A DNA stretch of 64,000 nt from Bosea sp. (in: a-proteobacteria) (lineage in GTDB: Bacteria; Pseudomonadota; Alphaproteobacteria; Rhizobiales; Beijerinckiaceae), in the NCBI GenBank assembly GCA_023910605.1, contig JAAVVV010000001.1, forward strand, positions 2,036,698 through 2,100,697, in the 5' to 3' direction. Positions 34,443-43,063 of the stretch are shown here, one piece after another. Within the stretch, counting starts at the first letter, position 1. Each line of letters starts with the position of its first letter. The translations under genes and the position numbers were made by a program. The notes beneath the pieces are model-generated. The model saw only the letters and a program-made list of their open reading frames with translations. It made no database searches and was not told where the DNA came from.

Positions 34443-34880
34443 ATGGCCCTTCATTTGCTCAAGCTCTGCGTCGGCTGCGATTCCATCCGCGACCTGGAGG
34501 ACTGGATCGCCGAATCCATGGCCCTTTGGCGCCGCCTCGGACGCCCCGAGGAGCAGGTCCACACCACGCGCATGGTGCCGCGGCGCATGGACGAGATCGT
34601 GGGGGAAGGCTCGCTTTACTGGGTCATGAAGGGCCAGGTCAGCGGCCGCCAGCGCATCACGGCGATCCGGCCCTTCACGGATGGCGAGGGGATCGGCCGC
34701 TGCCACCTCGTGCTTGAGCCAGTCGTCGTGCCGGTGCATCCGCGCCCGTGCCGCCCCTTCCAGGGCTGGCGCTATCTCACCGATGCCGACAAGCCGCGCG
34801 ATCTGGGCAAGGCCGGCGGCGGCAGCGTGGACATGCCAGAGGCCATGCGCCGCCAACTGGCCGAACTCGGACTGCTGTGA
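34443..34880 (+). CDS. DUF1489 family protein
   Basis: A 145-residue protein with the DUF1489 pattern, a family restricted largely to alphaproteobacteria and of unknown function: LLKLCVGCDSI, a central TTRMVPRR, YWVMKGQVSGRQ, PFQGWRYL near the C terminus and a final DMPEAMRRQLAELGLL. It is soluble and basic, with no signal peptide. The gene ends four bases before the convergent MFS gene. No functional claim can be made beyond family membership. Confidence 0.85.
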   Translation: MALHLLKLCVGCDSIRDLEDWIAESMALWRRLGRPEEQVHTTRMVPRRMDEIVGEGSLYWVMKGQVSGRQRITAIRPFTDGEGIGRCHLVLEPVVVPVHPRPCRPFQGWRYLTDADKPRDLGKAGGGSVDMPEAMRRQLAELGLL

Positions 34881-34883
34881 CGC

Positions 34884-36035
34884 CTACCGCCTGAACCGGC
34901 CATAGGCCGCCGCGAAGGCGACAAGGGTCAGCAGGCCCGACAGCGCATAGGCGAAGCCATGCGGATTGCTGACATCCATCGCGCCGCCCACCAGCGGCGG
35001 CCCTGCGGTGAGGCCGATGTTGTAGAGAACGACGAAGGCTGCGTTGGCCCCGGCCAGGTCCGGCCCCTCGAACCGTGAAGCGAGATGGGCGAGGCCGACC
35101 GTGTAGAGCCCGCCGACCACGCCGCCCCACAGGAACAGCATGACCAGGAAGGGCATGCCCGTCCCGGCAAGGCTCGGCAGGATGGCCATGCCGAGGCTCC
35201 CCAAGAGGCCGACGGCCACGAGCAGCGCGCCCTTGCTCACCTTGTCCGCAAGCAGGCCGAGCGGCAACTGCATCAGCACGTTGCCCAGCGCGATGATGGT
35301 GACAAGGAAGGCCGCGCCCTCCGCCTCGAACCCGATGCGCAGGGCGTAGACCGGCAGAAGCGCAAAGCCGCCGGTCTCCACCGCGCCGAACACCATGCCG
35401 GCCATGGTGGCGGCTGGCAGGGCCATGAGATAGACGCGGAATGGGCGTGACGGCTCGTCGGACAGGGCGGGCAGGTTGTTGCGCGCGGCGATCAGCGGCA
35501 ACGAGGCGAGGGCCAGCAGGCCCGCGCCGGCCAGATATGGCGGCCAGCCTCTGGTGCCGACAAGGTTGAGGATCGCCGGGCCGAGCGCGAAGCCGAGGGC
35601 CAGCACGGTGGCGTAGATGCCCATCACCAGCCCCCGCCGCGCCGGTGGCGCAAGCGCTGAGATCCAGTATTCGGACAGGACGAACAGAGCCCCCAGCGCC
35701 GCGCTGAACAGGAACCGGATCGGAAACCAGGCCCAGTAATTCGGCACGGCCCTGAACAGGACAAGACTGAGCACGATCGTGGCGATGGCCGCAGCGAGCA
35801 CCCGGCCAATCCCTATCCGCGCCGCGAGCCGGGGAACGAACGGCACGGCGATGATGCTGGCGATGCCGGCCGTGGCCGTGTTGAGGCCAATCCCCGTGTT
35901 CGAGACGCCCATCCGCTCCATCTCGAGCGACAGCAGCGGGATGGTGAGGCTGAGCCCCACCCCGACGAGCGCTATGATGAGGATGGCGGCGGCGATTCCG
36001 AGATTGCGCGCGCGCAGATCCACCGCTGCCGTCAT
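34884..36035 (-). CDS. MFS transporter
   Basis: A 383-residue inner-membrane protein with about 12 hydrophobic segments and no signal peptide. The loop between helices 2 and 3 reads RLAARIGIGRVL, a loose form of the MFS A-motif, and the second half repeats it as GLLADKVSKGALL. The YcaD/YfcJ-like group is closest by feel. The substrate is unknown. ATG 36035 overlaps the stop of the NUDIX gene by four bases (ATGA) and follows GGGAG, so the two are translationally coupled and the transporter is the last gene of the rnr-DUF983-NUDIX-MFS run. Confidence 0.88.
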   Translation of the reverse strand: MTAAVDLRARNLGIAAAILIIALVGVGLSLTIPLLSLEMERMGVSNTGIGLNTATAGIASIIAVPFVPRLAARIGIGRVLAAAIATIVLSLVLFRAVPNYWAWFPIRFLFSAALGALFVLSEYWISALAPPARRGLVMGIYATVLALGFALGPAILNLVGTRGWPPYLAGAGLLALASLPLIAARNNLPALSDEPSRPFRVYLMALPAATMAGMVFGAVETGGFALLPVYALRIGFEAEGAAFLVTIIALGNVLMQLPLGLLADKVSKGALLVAVGLLGSLGMAILPSLAGTGMPFLVMLFLWGGVVGGLYTVGLAHLASRFEGPDLAGANAAFVVLYNIGLTAGPPLVGGAMDVSNPHGFAYALSGLLTLVAFAAAYGRFRR

Positions 36036-36796
36036 AGCAGCTCCCGTATCCACTTGCGATTTCTCTCATAATAGAAAGGGATCGGCAGGTGGGCTCCAAA
36101 CCCGCGCGCGATGCGGTCCGCAAGCTCGTCGATCACCACGCGCGTCACAGCTGGCAGCTCGATGGCGCGCGTCTCGTCGAACGTGACCCAGACAAGCTGG
36201 TCAAGCTCGGAGGACGGGCCGACGACGCCCTCGGCCTTGTGCGCGAGCGCGGCGTTGTCGATGGCGAAGAAGCGGGCGTCGAAGCGCTTTGGCCGACGCG
36301 GAGGCGTGATGGCGCGCGCGATGAAGGTCACGGCCTCGAGATCGGGATAGACGCCATGCGCGGCGAACTCGGTCCAGGGTCCGGGCGGCGGGTTGTCCGG
36401 CGCGCCGAACTCCTTCGAGCCGAAGGCGAGGCCGGTCTCCTCGAAGGTCTCCCGGATCGCCGCCAGCGCGAGGGCCCGGGCACGGCCCATGCTGGGCCGC
36501 TGCACGCGGGCCATGAGGCGCGCCTCGCACGCCTCGGAAAGCGACCCGGTGACGTTCATGCGCCGGTCGCCATCCTCTATGCGTCCTCCGGGAAAAACGA
36601 ACTTTCCGGGCATGAACTTGTGGCCGGGATGGCGCCGGCCCATCAGCACCCTGGGCGCGGGCCCGGAGCGATCGAGGATGATGAGCGTGGCTGCGTCGCT
36701 AGGCCGGACATTGGGCCAGCGGCGCTCGCGCGCATCATCGGTCAGGCGCCGTGCATAGTCATCCGCGCCCGGATTGTCCGCGCTGAGTTCGTCCAC
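36032..36796 (-). CDS. NUDIX hydrolase
   Basis: A 254-residue hydrolase of the larger, coenzyme-A-diphosphatase-like NUDIX group. The Nudix box is split by an insertion: PGKFVFPGGRIEDGDRR, then about 30 residues later AAIRETFEETGLAFG with the catalytic Glu cluster. The C-terminal part reads FDARFFAI and LVWVTFDE. The natural substrate is unknown. It uses GTG 36796 with AAGGG about ten bases upstream. It lies 13 bases after the DUF983 gene, and its stop overlaps the MFS start, indicating a single transcript. Confidence 0.88.
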   Translation of the reverse strand: MDELSADNPGADDYARRLTDDARERRWPNVRPSDAATLIILDRSGPAPRVLMGRRHPGHKFMPGKFVFPGGRIEDGDRRMNVTGSLSEACEARLMARVQRPSMGRARALALAAIRETFEETGLAFGSKEFGAPDNPPPGPWTEFAAHGVYPDLEAVTFIARAITPPRRPKRFDARFFAIDNAALAHKAEGVVGPSSELDQLVWVTFDETRAIELPAVTRVVIDELADRIARGFGAHLPIPFYYERNRKWIRELL

Positions 36797-36809
36797 GCTG
36801 GCCCACCCT

Positions 36810-37265
36810 TCAGGAGGTGCGGTCCTTGGCCTTGGCGTTCAGTTGCGCCCGGGTCAGCAGACCATCATCGTCACCGCCGAATCCATGCATTCGGCGCGCC
36901 CATTGATAGCCTACAACCGCGCCTTTGACAGGCTGCATCAAGGCCATGGCCAGCACCACGGTGAGGATGGGCCACACCAGCATGTGCGTGGTCATCGACC
37001 AGTCGGAATGCTGCTCGGCGAGCACGATGCCGAACAGGACGATGTGCGCGACGATGGAGATGTTGATGTAGGGCGGGAAGTCGTGCGCCTGCTCGTGGAA
37101 CATCTCCTCGCCGCAGTTGTCGCAGACCGGGTTGACCTTCAGATAGCGGCCGAACATCGCGCCCTTGCCGCAGGCAGGGCATTTGCACATGAAACCGCGC
37201 GAGATGGCCGGTCCTGCCTCACGCGGGCCGGTGGACATGCGCGATGTGGTGATGTCGTAAGGCAT
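36810..37265 (-). CDS. DUF983 family membrane protein
   Basis: A 151-residue protein with a zinc-ribbon-like pair of Cys motifs (CKCPACGKG and CDNCG) at residues about 27-51, followed by two membrane helices (INISIVAHIVLFGIVL and PILTVVLAMALMQPVKG). This is the DUF983 arrangement, whose function is unknown. AGGAGG lies eight bases before ATG 37265, inside the end of rnr, and the gap to the rnr stop is two bases. Pairing with rnr is widely conserved in alphaproteobacteria. Confidence 0.9.
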   Translation of the reverse strand: MPYDITTSRMSTGPREAGPAISRGFMCKCPACGKGAMFGRYLKVNPVCDNCGEEMFHEQAHDFPPYINISIVAHIVLFGIVLAEQHSDWSMTTHMLVWPILTVVLAMALMQPVKGAVVGYQWARRMHGFGGDDDGLLTRAQLNAKAKDRTS

Positions 37266-37267
37266 GT

Positions 37268-39565
37268 TCAGCGCCTCCTGGCTGCGCGCGATCCGCCGGA
37301 CGGACCCTTGCCGGAGCCCCTCGCTCCCCTGTTCTGTGACATGCGTCCGCCGGGGCGTGAGCGCAAGGGCTGGCCCTTGCGGCCTTCCGACACAATCTCG
37401 AAGCGCAGGGCCCCTGCGATGGGCGCGGCCTCAACGAGCCTGACGGTGATCGGATCGCCGAGCCGAAAGCTCTCGCCATGCCGCGCGCCAGTGAGGGAAT
37501 GGGTTGCTTCATCATGGGCGTAGTAATCGGCCCCGATCGTCGCAGCGGGCACGAAGCCGTCGGCGCCCGTCTCGGTCAGCTTCACGAACAGGCCCGATTT
37601 CGTCACCCCGGCAATCCGCCCATCGAAGGTCGCCCCCATCTGGTCAGCGAGGAAATGCGCCACCAGCCTGTCCACGGTCTCCCGCTCGGCAGCCATGGCG
37701 CGCCTCTCGGCAGCCGAGATCATCTCGCCGATCTTGACGAGTTCCTTGCGGCTGATGTCAGGCGGCAAGCCATCCTTTCCGAGGCCGAGATGGGAGATCA
37801 GGGCGCGGTGGACGATGAGGTCGGCATAGCGCCGGATGGGGGAGGTGAAATGCGCATATTTGCGGAGGTTCAGCCCGAAATGGCCAAGATTCTCCGGTGA
37901 ATAGAGCGCCTGCGCCTGGCTGCGCAGCACCACCTCGTTGATGAATATCTCGTGTTCGGTGCCCTTCACCCCGGCGAGGATGCGGTTGAACAGCGTGGGC
38001 TGGAGCGCGCCTGCCCTGGGCAGCTTCTGCCCGATCGAAGCCAGAACCTCGGAAAGCCCGCGCATCTTCTCGACGCTGGGCTCGTCATGCACGCGGTACA
38101 TCAGCCCCGACAGGGCCCGCTCGAGGCTTTCCGCCGCGCAGACATTGGCGAGGATCATGAATTCCTCGATCAGCCGGTGAGCGTCGAGCCGCTCGGGCAT
38201 CATCACCCGCAGCACGCGGCCCTCCGCATCCAGCACCAGCTTGCGCTCGGGCAGATCGAGGTCGAGCGGCTGGCGTTCGTCGCGCGCCAGCCTGAGCGCG
38301 CCATAGGCGGCCCAGAGCGGCTTCAGCACGGGGGCCAGCCACGGCCCCGCTGCTGCATCGGTTTGCCCGTCAATCGCTGCCTGCGCCTGCGGATAGGCGA
38401 GCTTGGCGACGGACCGCATCAGGATGCGGTGGAAGGAATGCCGGATCTTGCGCCCGTCGCGTCCCAGCGTGATCCGCACCGCCAGCGCCGGGCGGTCCTG
38501 CTCGGGGCGCAGCGAGCACAGATCGTTCGAGATGCGCTCGGGAAGCATCGGCACGACCCGATCCGGAAAATACACCGAATTGCCGCGCTCGAGCGCTTCG
38601 CGGTCCAGCGCCGAGCCGGGGCGCACATACGCCGCCACATCCGCGATGGCGACGGTCAGGATGAAGCCGCCTGCATTGTCGGGGTTTTCGTCCGGCGCCG
38701 CGTGCACGGCGTCGTCATGGTCCTTGGCGTCGGCCGGGTCGATCGTGACCAGCGGCAGGTCGCGCCAGTCCTCCCGGCCCCTGGCGTTCGCGGGCCTGGC
38801 GTCCTGTGCCTCGGCAAGGGCCGCAGCGCTGAACTCCTGCGGAATGTTGTGCGTGTGGATCGCGATGAGGCTCACAGCCTTCTCGGAGGTGACCGAGCCC
38901 AACCGCTCCTTGACCTTGCCGCGCTGCAGGCCCAGACCGCGCGAAGAAGTGATCCTGCCGAGCGTGACCGAGACGAGGTCGCCGTCGACGGCGCTGTTCT
39001 CGTCGCCTCGCTGGATCAGGATTTCCTTGCCGCGCGCCTTCTTGTCCACGGACTCGACGCGCCCGCCGCCTTCAGGATAGGTGCGGAACACGCCGATCAC
39101 TGCGGGCCGCTGCCGCGCGATGATCTTCAGCGCGCGCGCCTCGAAGCTGTTTTCACCGCGCGCATGGAGCCTGGCGAGAACCCGTTCGCCCACGCCCGGC
39201 ATCGGCGTTCCCGGCAATGGCTTGCGCGGCGTCGTCACGATGATCCGGGGCAGGGGCCCATCCTCCGCCGTCCAGTCCGCCGGCGTGGCCACCAGCTCTC
39301 CGTCGCGGTCGCGGCCCGTGATGTCGAGCAGGAGCACGGATGGCAGACCGTCATCGGAGCCGCGCCGCCGCGAGGAAGCCCCGCCGTCGCTCGCCCGTTC
39401 CGCCTCGATCTCCCGAAGCAACTGCTTGAGCCAGACGCGCCCGCCCTGCGGCAGGGTGAAGGCCCGAGCGATCTCGCGCTTGCCAACCTCGCGGCCCGCA
39501 GCGCGCTCCTCATCGATGAAGCGCAGGATCTGGCTCTTGGTCGGCAAAGGAACGGCGTGTTTCAC
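37268..39565 (-). CDS. rnr: Ribonuclease R
   Basis: A 765-residue 3'-5' exoribonuclease of the RNB family that degrades structured RNA, rRNA and tmRNA-tagged messages. An N-terminal helix-turn-helix-like part (ILRFIDEE, KREIARAF) precedes cold-shock-type domains, then the RNB core with the catalytic aspartates in TIDPADAKDHDDAV and the HFTSPIRRYADLIVHR block. An S1 domain follows (GRIAGVTKSGLFVKL), then a basic Gly/Arg/Ser tail, as expected for RNase R rather than RNase II. The start is GTG 39565 without a clear ribosome site. It is the first gene of the four-gene run on this strand. Confidence 0.95.
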   Translation of the reverse strand: MKHAVPLPTKSQILRFIDEERAAGREVGKREIARAFTLPQGGRVWLKQLLREIEAERASDGGASSRRRGSDDGLPSVLLLDITGRDRDGELVATPADWTAEDGPLPRIIVTTPRKPLPGTPMPGVGERVLARLHARGENSFEARALKIIARQRPAVIGVFRTYPEGGGRVESVDKKARGKEILIQRGDENSAVDGDLVSVTLGRITSSRGLGLQRGKVKERLGSVTSEKAVSLIAIHTHNIPQEFSAAALAEAQDARPANARGREDWRDLPLVTIDPADAKDHDDAVHAAPDENPDNAGGFILTVAIADVAAYVRPGSALDREALERGNSVYFPDRVVPMLPERISNDLCSLRPEQDRPALAVRITLGRDGRKIRHSFHRILMRSVAKLAYPQAQAAIDGQTDAAAGPWLAPVLKPLWAAYGALRLARDERQPLDLDLPERKLVLDAEGRVLRVMMPERLDAHRLIEEFMILANVCAAESLERALSGLMYRVHDEPSVEKMRGLSEVLASIGQKLPRAGALQPTLFNRILAGVKGTEHEIFINEVVLRSQAQALYSPENLGHFGLNLRKYAHFTSPIRRYADLIVHRALISHLGLGKDGLPPDISRKELVKIGEMISAAERRAMAAERETVDRLVAHFLADQMGATFDGRIAGVTKSGLFVKLTETGADGFVPAATIGADYYAHDEATHSLTGARHGESFRLGDPITVRLVEAAPIAGALRFEIVSEGRKGQPLRSRPGGRMSQNRGARGSGKGPSGGSRAARRR

Positions 39566-39625
39566 GGCTTGATGTGTCGCATGTCCGGCTGTCCGGGGAA
39601 AGGTCGTCCGCCGGCATGCCGGGCT

Positions 39626-40456
39626 TCAGTCCTTGCGGGGCGTCCGGAACGGCTGCGTCACCAGCCGGTCCAGCCTGTGTTCGGCTGCATCGCGGAACTC
39701 GTCCAGACCCACCACCATTCCGTCATAGCCGGCGGCCGGACGGTGGGAATAAGTGCCGAACATCCGGTCCCATAACGCCAGATTGAACCCGAAGTTCGAG
39801 TCCGTCTCCCGCCGCGCAGTGGAGTGATGGATGATGTGCATTTCGGGCGTCACGACGAACCAGCGCAGCACACGCTCGCTGCGCTCCGGCAGCCGGACAT
39901 TCGAGTGATTGTAGAGCGCCATGCCGTTGAGCACGATCTCGAAGACCAGGACGGCTTCCGGGGGAATGCCAAGCAGCACGATCGCCGCGGCCTTGAGCAG
40001 CAGCGAGGCCACGATCTCGATGGGATGGAAGCGGATGCCCGAGGTCACGTCGATCTCTGTGTCGGCATGGTGCATGCGGTGAATGCGCCACAGCACAGGC
40101 ACCGTGTGGAAAAGCCGGTGCTGCGCGTAGACCAACAGATCGAGCAGCACGAAGCCGAGCAGCCCGGCCATGAGCCATGGCAGGCCGACCAGCGGCAGCA
40201 GGCCAAGCCCCTGGCCCTGCGTCCAGATGGCGACACCCACCGCAGAAGCCGGGAAAACGATCCGCGCCACGATGATGTCGAGCGCGAAGATGCCGAGATT
40301 GGCCGGCCAGCGCACGCTGCGACCGAGCCTGCTGTCGCGCCAGGGATCAAGGAACTCCCACAGCGCCATGCCGATGAAGATGGCGAGGAAAATCGCGAGG
40401 CGAAGGGTCGGCTCCGAAAAGCCGGCGACGCTCAGGGTTGTGGGCATGGGTTCCAT
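39626..40456 (-). CDS. Sterol desaturase/fatty acid hydroxylase family membrane protein
   Basis: A roughly 276-residue integral membrane di-iron enzyme. Histidine clusters are in place: QHRLFH, HRMHHAD, HPIE, NHSN and HIIHHS; they bind the two irons of this superfamily. Four hydrophobic segments are seen. Bacterial members hydroxylate or desaturate lipids, carotenoids or hopanoid-type products; the substrate here is unknown. The start is ATG 40456 or 40447 (MPTTLSVAG); the longer frame to 40498 lacks support. It lies 60 bases after the start of rnr on the same strand, probably a separate unit. Confidence 0.85.
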   Translation of the reverse strand: MEPMPTTLSVAGFSEPTLRLAIFLAIFIGMALWEFLDPWRDSRLGRSVRWPANLGIFALDIIVARIVFPASAVGVAIWTQGQGLGLLPLVGLPWLMAGLLGFVLLDLLVYAQHRLFHTVPVLWRIHRMHHADTEIDVTSGIRFHPIEIVASLLLKAAAIVLLGIPPEAVLVFEIVLNGMALYNHSNVRLPERSERVLRWFVVTPEMHIIHHSTARRETDSNFGFNLALWDRMFGTYSHRPAAGYDGMVVGLDEFRDAAEHRLDRLVTQPFRTPRKD

Positions 40457-40768
40457 CGCTCTCAAATGGCGACGGCCCCATGCGCCGGTCAAGTCCACAG
40501 CGCGGCTCGTGCGGCGCGCGGCCCGCGTTTCTGCGCAAGGAACAGAATCGTGATCGGCATGATTATAGAGGATGAGACCGGATTCCGGCCCGGAACGGGC
40601 TCAGCCTGCTTCCTTTTGCCGTCGTGCGGTCCCAGGCTTCATCATGCGTCGCCCCACCAGGATGGCAGCGTGCAAAAGTGGACGCCTGCATCCAGTTGGC
40701 GTCGGCAAGCGTAGATCCGCAAGACGGGCTGCCGTGGCCTTCCGCGACGAGAAAGGGGAGTGCATCCC
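40457..40768. other. Divergent intergenic region
   Basis: These 312 bases lie between the minus-strand membrane hydroxylase gene and the plus-strand glutathione peroxidase gene, and should hold both promoters. A short AT-rich patch at 40559-40572 (TGATTATAG) is visible. I found no gene, repeat or clear operator. Confidence 0.4.
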
Positions 40769-41332
40769 ATGATGGATCGACGTGTGTTGCTGGGTTCGGC
40801 TGCGGCTCTGCTGCTCGGCGCCGCCGTACGACCGGCCAGCGCCTCGGCCCACAGCTTCAGTTTCGAGGGCATCGACGGCGGGGTCATCAACCTTGCCGAT
40901 TTCCGGGGACGGCCCGTGCTGGTCGTGAACACGGCCTCCCGCTGCGGCTTCGTCAACCAGTATGCCGGCCTCCAGCAGATCTGGACACGCTATCGGGCGC
41001 GCGGGCTGACCGTGATCGGCGTTCCTGCGAATGACTTCGCGGGGCAGGAGCCGGGCTCCAATGAAGAGATCATGGGCTTCTGCTCGTCCACCTTCGGCGT
41101 CAGCTTCCCGCTTGCAGCCAAAACCACCGTTGTCGGCGAGCGCGCCCATCCCTTCTATCGCTGGGCCGCGCGCCAGCGCCCCTCGGACACGCCGCGCTGG
41201 AACTTCCACAAGTATCTGATCGGCCGGGACGGGCGCATAGCAGCCGTCTTCCCGACATCCGTGGAGCCGACCGACCCGCGCATCCTCACGGCGATCGAAC
41301 TGGCCCTGATCGGGGGGCGCGAAGGCGCGTGA
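40769..41332 (+). CDS. Exported glutathione peroxidase family protein
   Basis: A 187-residue thiol peroxidase with a Cys (Cys59, in NTASRCGF) at the peroxidatic site, plus the NDFAGQEPG block (Gln) and WNFHKYLI (Trp, Asn), which complete the family tetrad. Unlike most bacterial GPx proteins it begins with a leader (DRRVLLGSAAALLLGAAVRP, then ASASA), so it should act in the periplasm; the RR start could even suit Tat. It probably reduces lipid or organic peroxides with thioredoxin-like donors. AGGGGAG lies eight bases before ATG 40769. It is a single-gene unit. Confidence 0.9.
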   Translation: MMDRRVLLGSAAALLLGAAVRPASASAHSFSFEGIDGGVINLADFRGRPVLVVNTASRCGFVNQYAGLQQIWTRYRARGLTVIGVPANDFAGQEPGSNEEIMGFCSSTFGVSFPLAAKTTVVGERAHPFYRWAARQRPSDTPRWNFHKYLIGRDGRIAAVFPTSVEPTDPRILTAIELALIGGREGA

Positions 41333-41344
41333 CCTGACGGGGGC

Positions 41345-42622
41345 TCAGTTGAGGCGCCGGCCTCCGACCATCACGCTGACGACCCTTCCATCCATGCGCG
41401 CCTCGTCGAAGGGCGAGTTCTTGGAGCGGGACCTGAGCTTCGCCTTGGCGAGCACATAGGCCGCATCCGGGTCGATCACGATCAGGTCCGCCGGCGCGCC
41501 TACCGCGAGCCGCCCGGCCTGCGAGCCGATGAGCGCTGCGGGCGCAGACGTCATCGCCGCGATCAGGCGGGGCAGGGGCACATCTCCCGAATGGTGCAGG
41601 CGCAGCGCCGCTGACAGCATCGTCTCGAGGCCGACCGCGCCATTGGCCGCCTCGCCGAAGGGTTGGCGCTTGGTTTCGACATCCTGCGGATCATGGTCCG
41701 AAACGATCACGTCGATGGTGCCGTCAGCCAGCGCGTCGACCAGCGCAAGCCGCTCGTTCTCGTGGCGCAGCGGCGGCGAAAGCTTGCAGAAGGTCCGGTA
41801 GGCTCCGACATCGTTCTCGTTCAGCGTCAGATTGTTGATCGACACGCCGCAGGTCACGTTCAGCCCCGCCGCCTTGGCGCGGCGTATCAGTTCGATCGAT
41901 CCCGAGCACGAGATCATGCTGGCGTGATAGCGCCCGCCCGTCGCGGCCACGAGCGCAAGGTCGCGTTCCAGGATGATCGTTTCGGCGACATGCGGGATGC
42001 CGTGCAGGCCAAGACGCGAGGCGAATTCGCCCTCGTTCATCACGCCTTCGCCGCGCAGGTTCGGATCTTCGGGATGGTGCACGATCAACGCGCCGAAATC
42101 GCGGGCGTAGATCAGCGCGCGCCGCATCACCTGCGCGTTCATCACCGAGCGCGGCCCGTCCGTGAAGAAGACCGCGCCGGCCTCCATCAGCAGCCCGAAC
42201 TCTGTCATCTCGCCGCCCCTCAGGCCCTTGGTCAGAGCCGCCGATGGCAGCACGTTGACGATGGCCTTGTCGCGGGCGCGGCGCTTGATGAAGTCGATGA
42301 TGGCAGGATCATCCACTACCGGATCGGTGTCCGGCCGACACACCAGCGTCGTCACGCCGCCGGCAGCAGCGGCCTCCGACGCCGTGCGCAACGTCTCGCG
42401 ATGCTCCGCACCCGGCTCACCGGCGAAGGCGCACAGGTCGATCAGGCCGGGAGCGAGGATGAGGCCGCCGCAATCGTGGATTTCTGCGCCCTCGGGCAGG
42501 GCGCCGGGTCTGACTGATGGGCCAAGGTCCACGATGACGCCATCGCGCACCAGCACGCCGCCATGGGTTTGTGTTCCCGTGGCAGGGTCGATCAGGCGGG
42601 CGTTGGTGAGGGCTAGGTTCAT
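41345..42622 (-). CDS. pyrC: Dihydroorotase-like protein lacking the HxH metal motif
   Basis: A 425-residue amidohydrolase-fold protein related to dihydroorotase of pyrimidine synthesis. The usual DLHVHLREPG reads DLCAFAGEPG, so both histidines that bind zinc are replaced (Cys64, Phe66). Other blocks are kept (NEGEFASRLGL, SINNLTLNEND, KLSPPLRHE, SDHDPQDVETKRQPF). Similar sequences accompany pyrB in many alphaproteobacteria. In Pseudomonas an inactive PyrC' is a structural partner of aspartate transcarbamoylase, and that is the likely role here, so a second active dihydroorotase should exist elsewhere. ATG 42622 overlaps the stop of the upstream small gene by four bases. Confidence 0.88.
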   Translation of the reverse strand: MNLALTNARLIDPATGTQTHGGVLVRDGVIVDLGPSVRPGALPEGAEIHDCGGLILAPGLIDLCAFAGEPGAEHRETLRTASEAAAAGGVTTLVCRPDTDPVVDDPAIIDFIKRRARDKAIVNVLPSAALTKGLRGGEMTEFGLLMEAGAVFFTDGPRSVMNAQVMRRALIYARDFGALIVHHPEDPNLRGEGVMNEGEFASRLGLHGIPHVAETIILERDLALVAATGGRYHASMISCSGSIELIRRAKAAGLNVTCGVSINNLTLNENDVGAYRTFCKLSPPLRHENERLALVDALADGTIDVIVSDHDPQDVETKRQPFGEAANGAVGLETMLSAALRLHHSGDVPLPRLIAAMTSAPAALIGSQAGRLAVGAPADLIVIDPDAAYVLAKAKLRSRSKNSPFDEARMDGRVVSVMVGGRRLN

Positions 42623-42945
42623 TTGTCCCAGTTATCACTTGGTTTGTGTTCAGACCTGACAGATCGATCAATGAAATCAGTATTCCCTCGCCTCACAAGA
42701 TAGCCAAATGCTCTGGGAAAACGACGCTCTAGGAACTCCATCAATCTGACGCTTGAGTGAAATCGTGAATTGATGAGCATCCATTCAAAAATGTAAGCGA
42801 CGACTGCAATGAGTGTCGCGATAAGCAAGGCAGTGAAGTGCCCGGTCAGTAGCGCTGAAAGGGCCGCGACCACCGCTACTGCAAATACAATAGCCTGAGG
42901 CAAACCCGCAAGAACGCCTGTCGATAGGTTGAATAGTGTTTTCAT
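42619..42945 (-). CDS. Small hypothetical membrane protein between pyrB and pyrC-like gene
   Basis: A 108-residue protein with two closely spaced hydrophobic segments (AIVFAVAVVAALSAL and ALLIATLIAVVAYIFEWMLI) and a charged C-terminal half (LERRFPRAFGYLVRRGN). Its stop overlaps the next start (ATGA), which argues that it is translated. Its codons are noticeably more AT-rich than those of its neighbours, which suggests transfer or weak selection. The start at 42945 lacks a ribosome site; ATG 42978 inside the palindromic repeat is an in-frame alternative. I recognise no family. Confidence 0.6.
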   Translation of the reverse strand: MKTLFNLSTGVLAGLPQAIVFAVAVVAALSALLTGHFTALLIATLIAVVAYIFEWMLINSRFHSSVRLMEFLERRFPRAFGYLVRRGNTDFIDRSVRSEHKPSDNWDK

Positions 42946-42972
42946 GGCCGCAAAAACCACGGTTGACCAACC

Positions 42973-43051
42973 CGTCATTGCGAGCGGAGCGAAGCAATCC
43001 AGACCTCGGCGCGCACAAGGGCTGGATGACTTCGCTGCGCTCGCCATGACG
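42973..43051. repeat. Palindromic intergenic repeat (rhizobial REP-like)
   Basis: Outer arms CGTCATTGCGAGCG and CGCTCGCCATGACG and inner arms AGCAATCCAG and CTGGATGACT form a long imperfect hairpin of about 79 bases. This sequence type is abundant between genes in Bradyrhizobium, Bosea, Methylobacterium and relatives. It sits between pyrB and the small membrane gene, 12 bases after the pyrB stop, where it may stabilise the upstream message or stop transcription. Confidence 0.85.
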
Positions 43052-43063
43052 GTGCAGCGCGCC

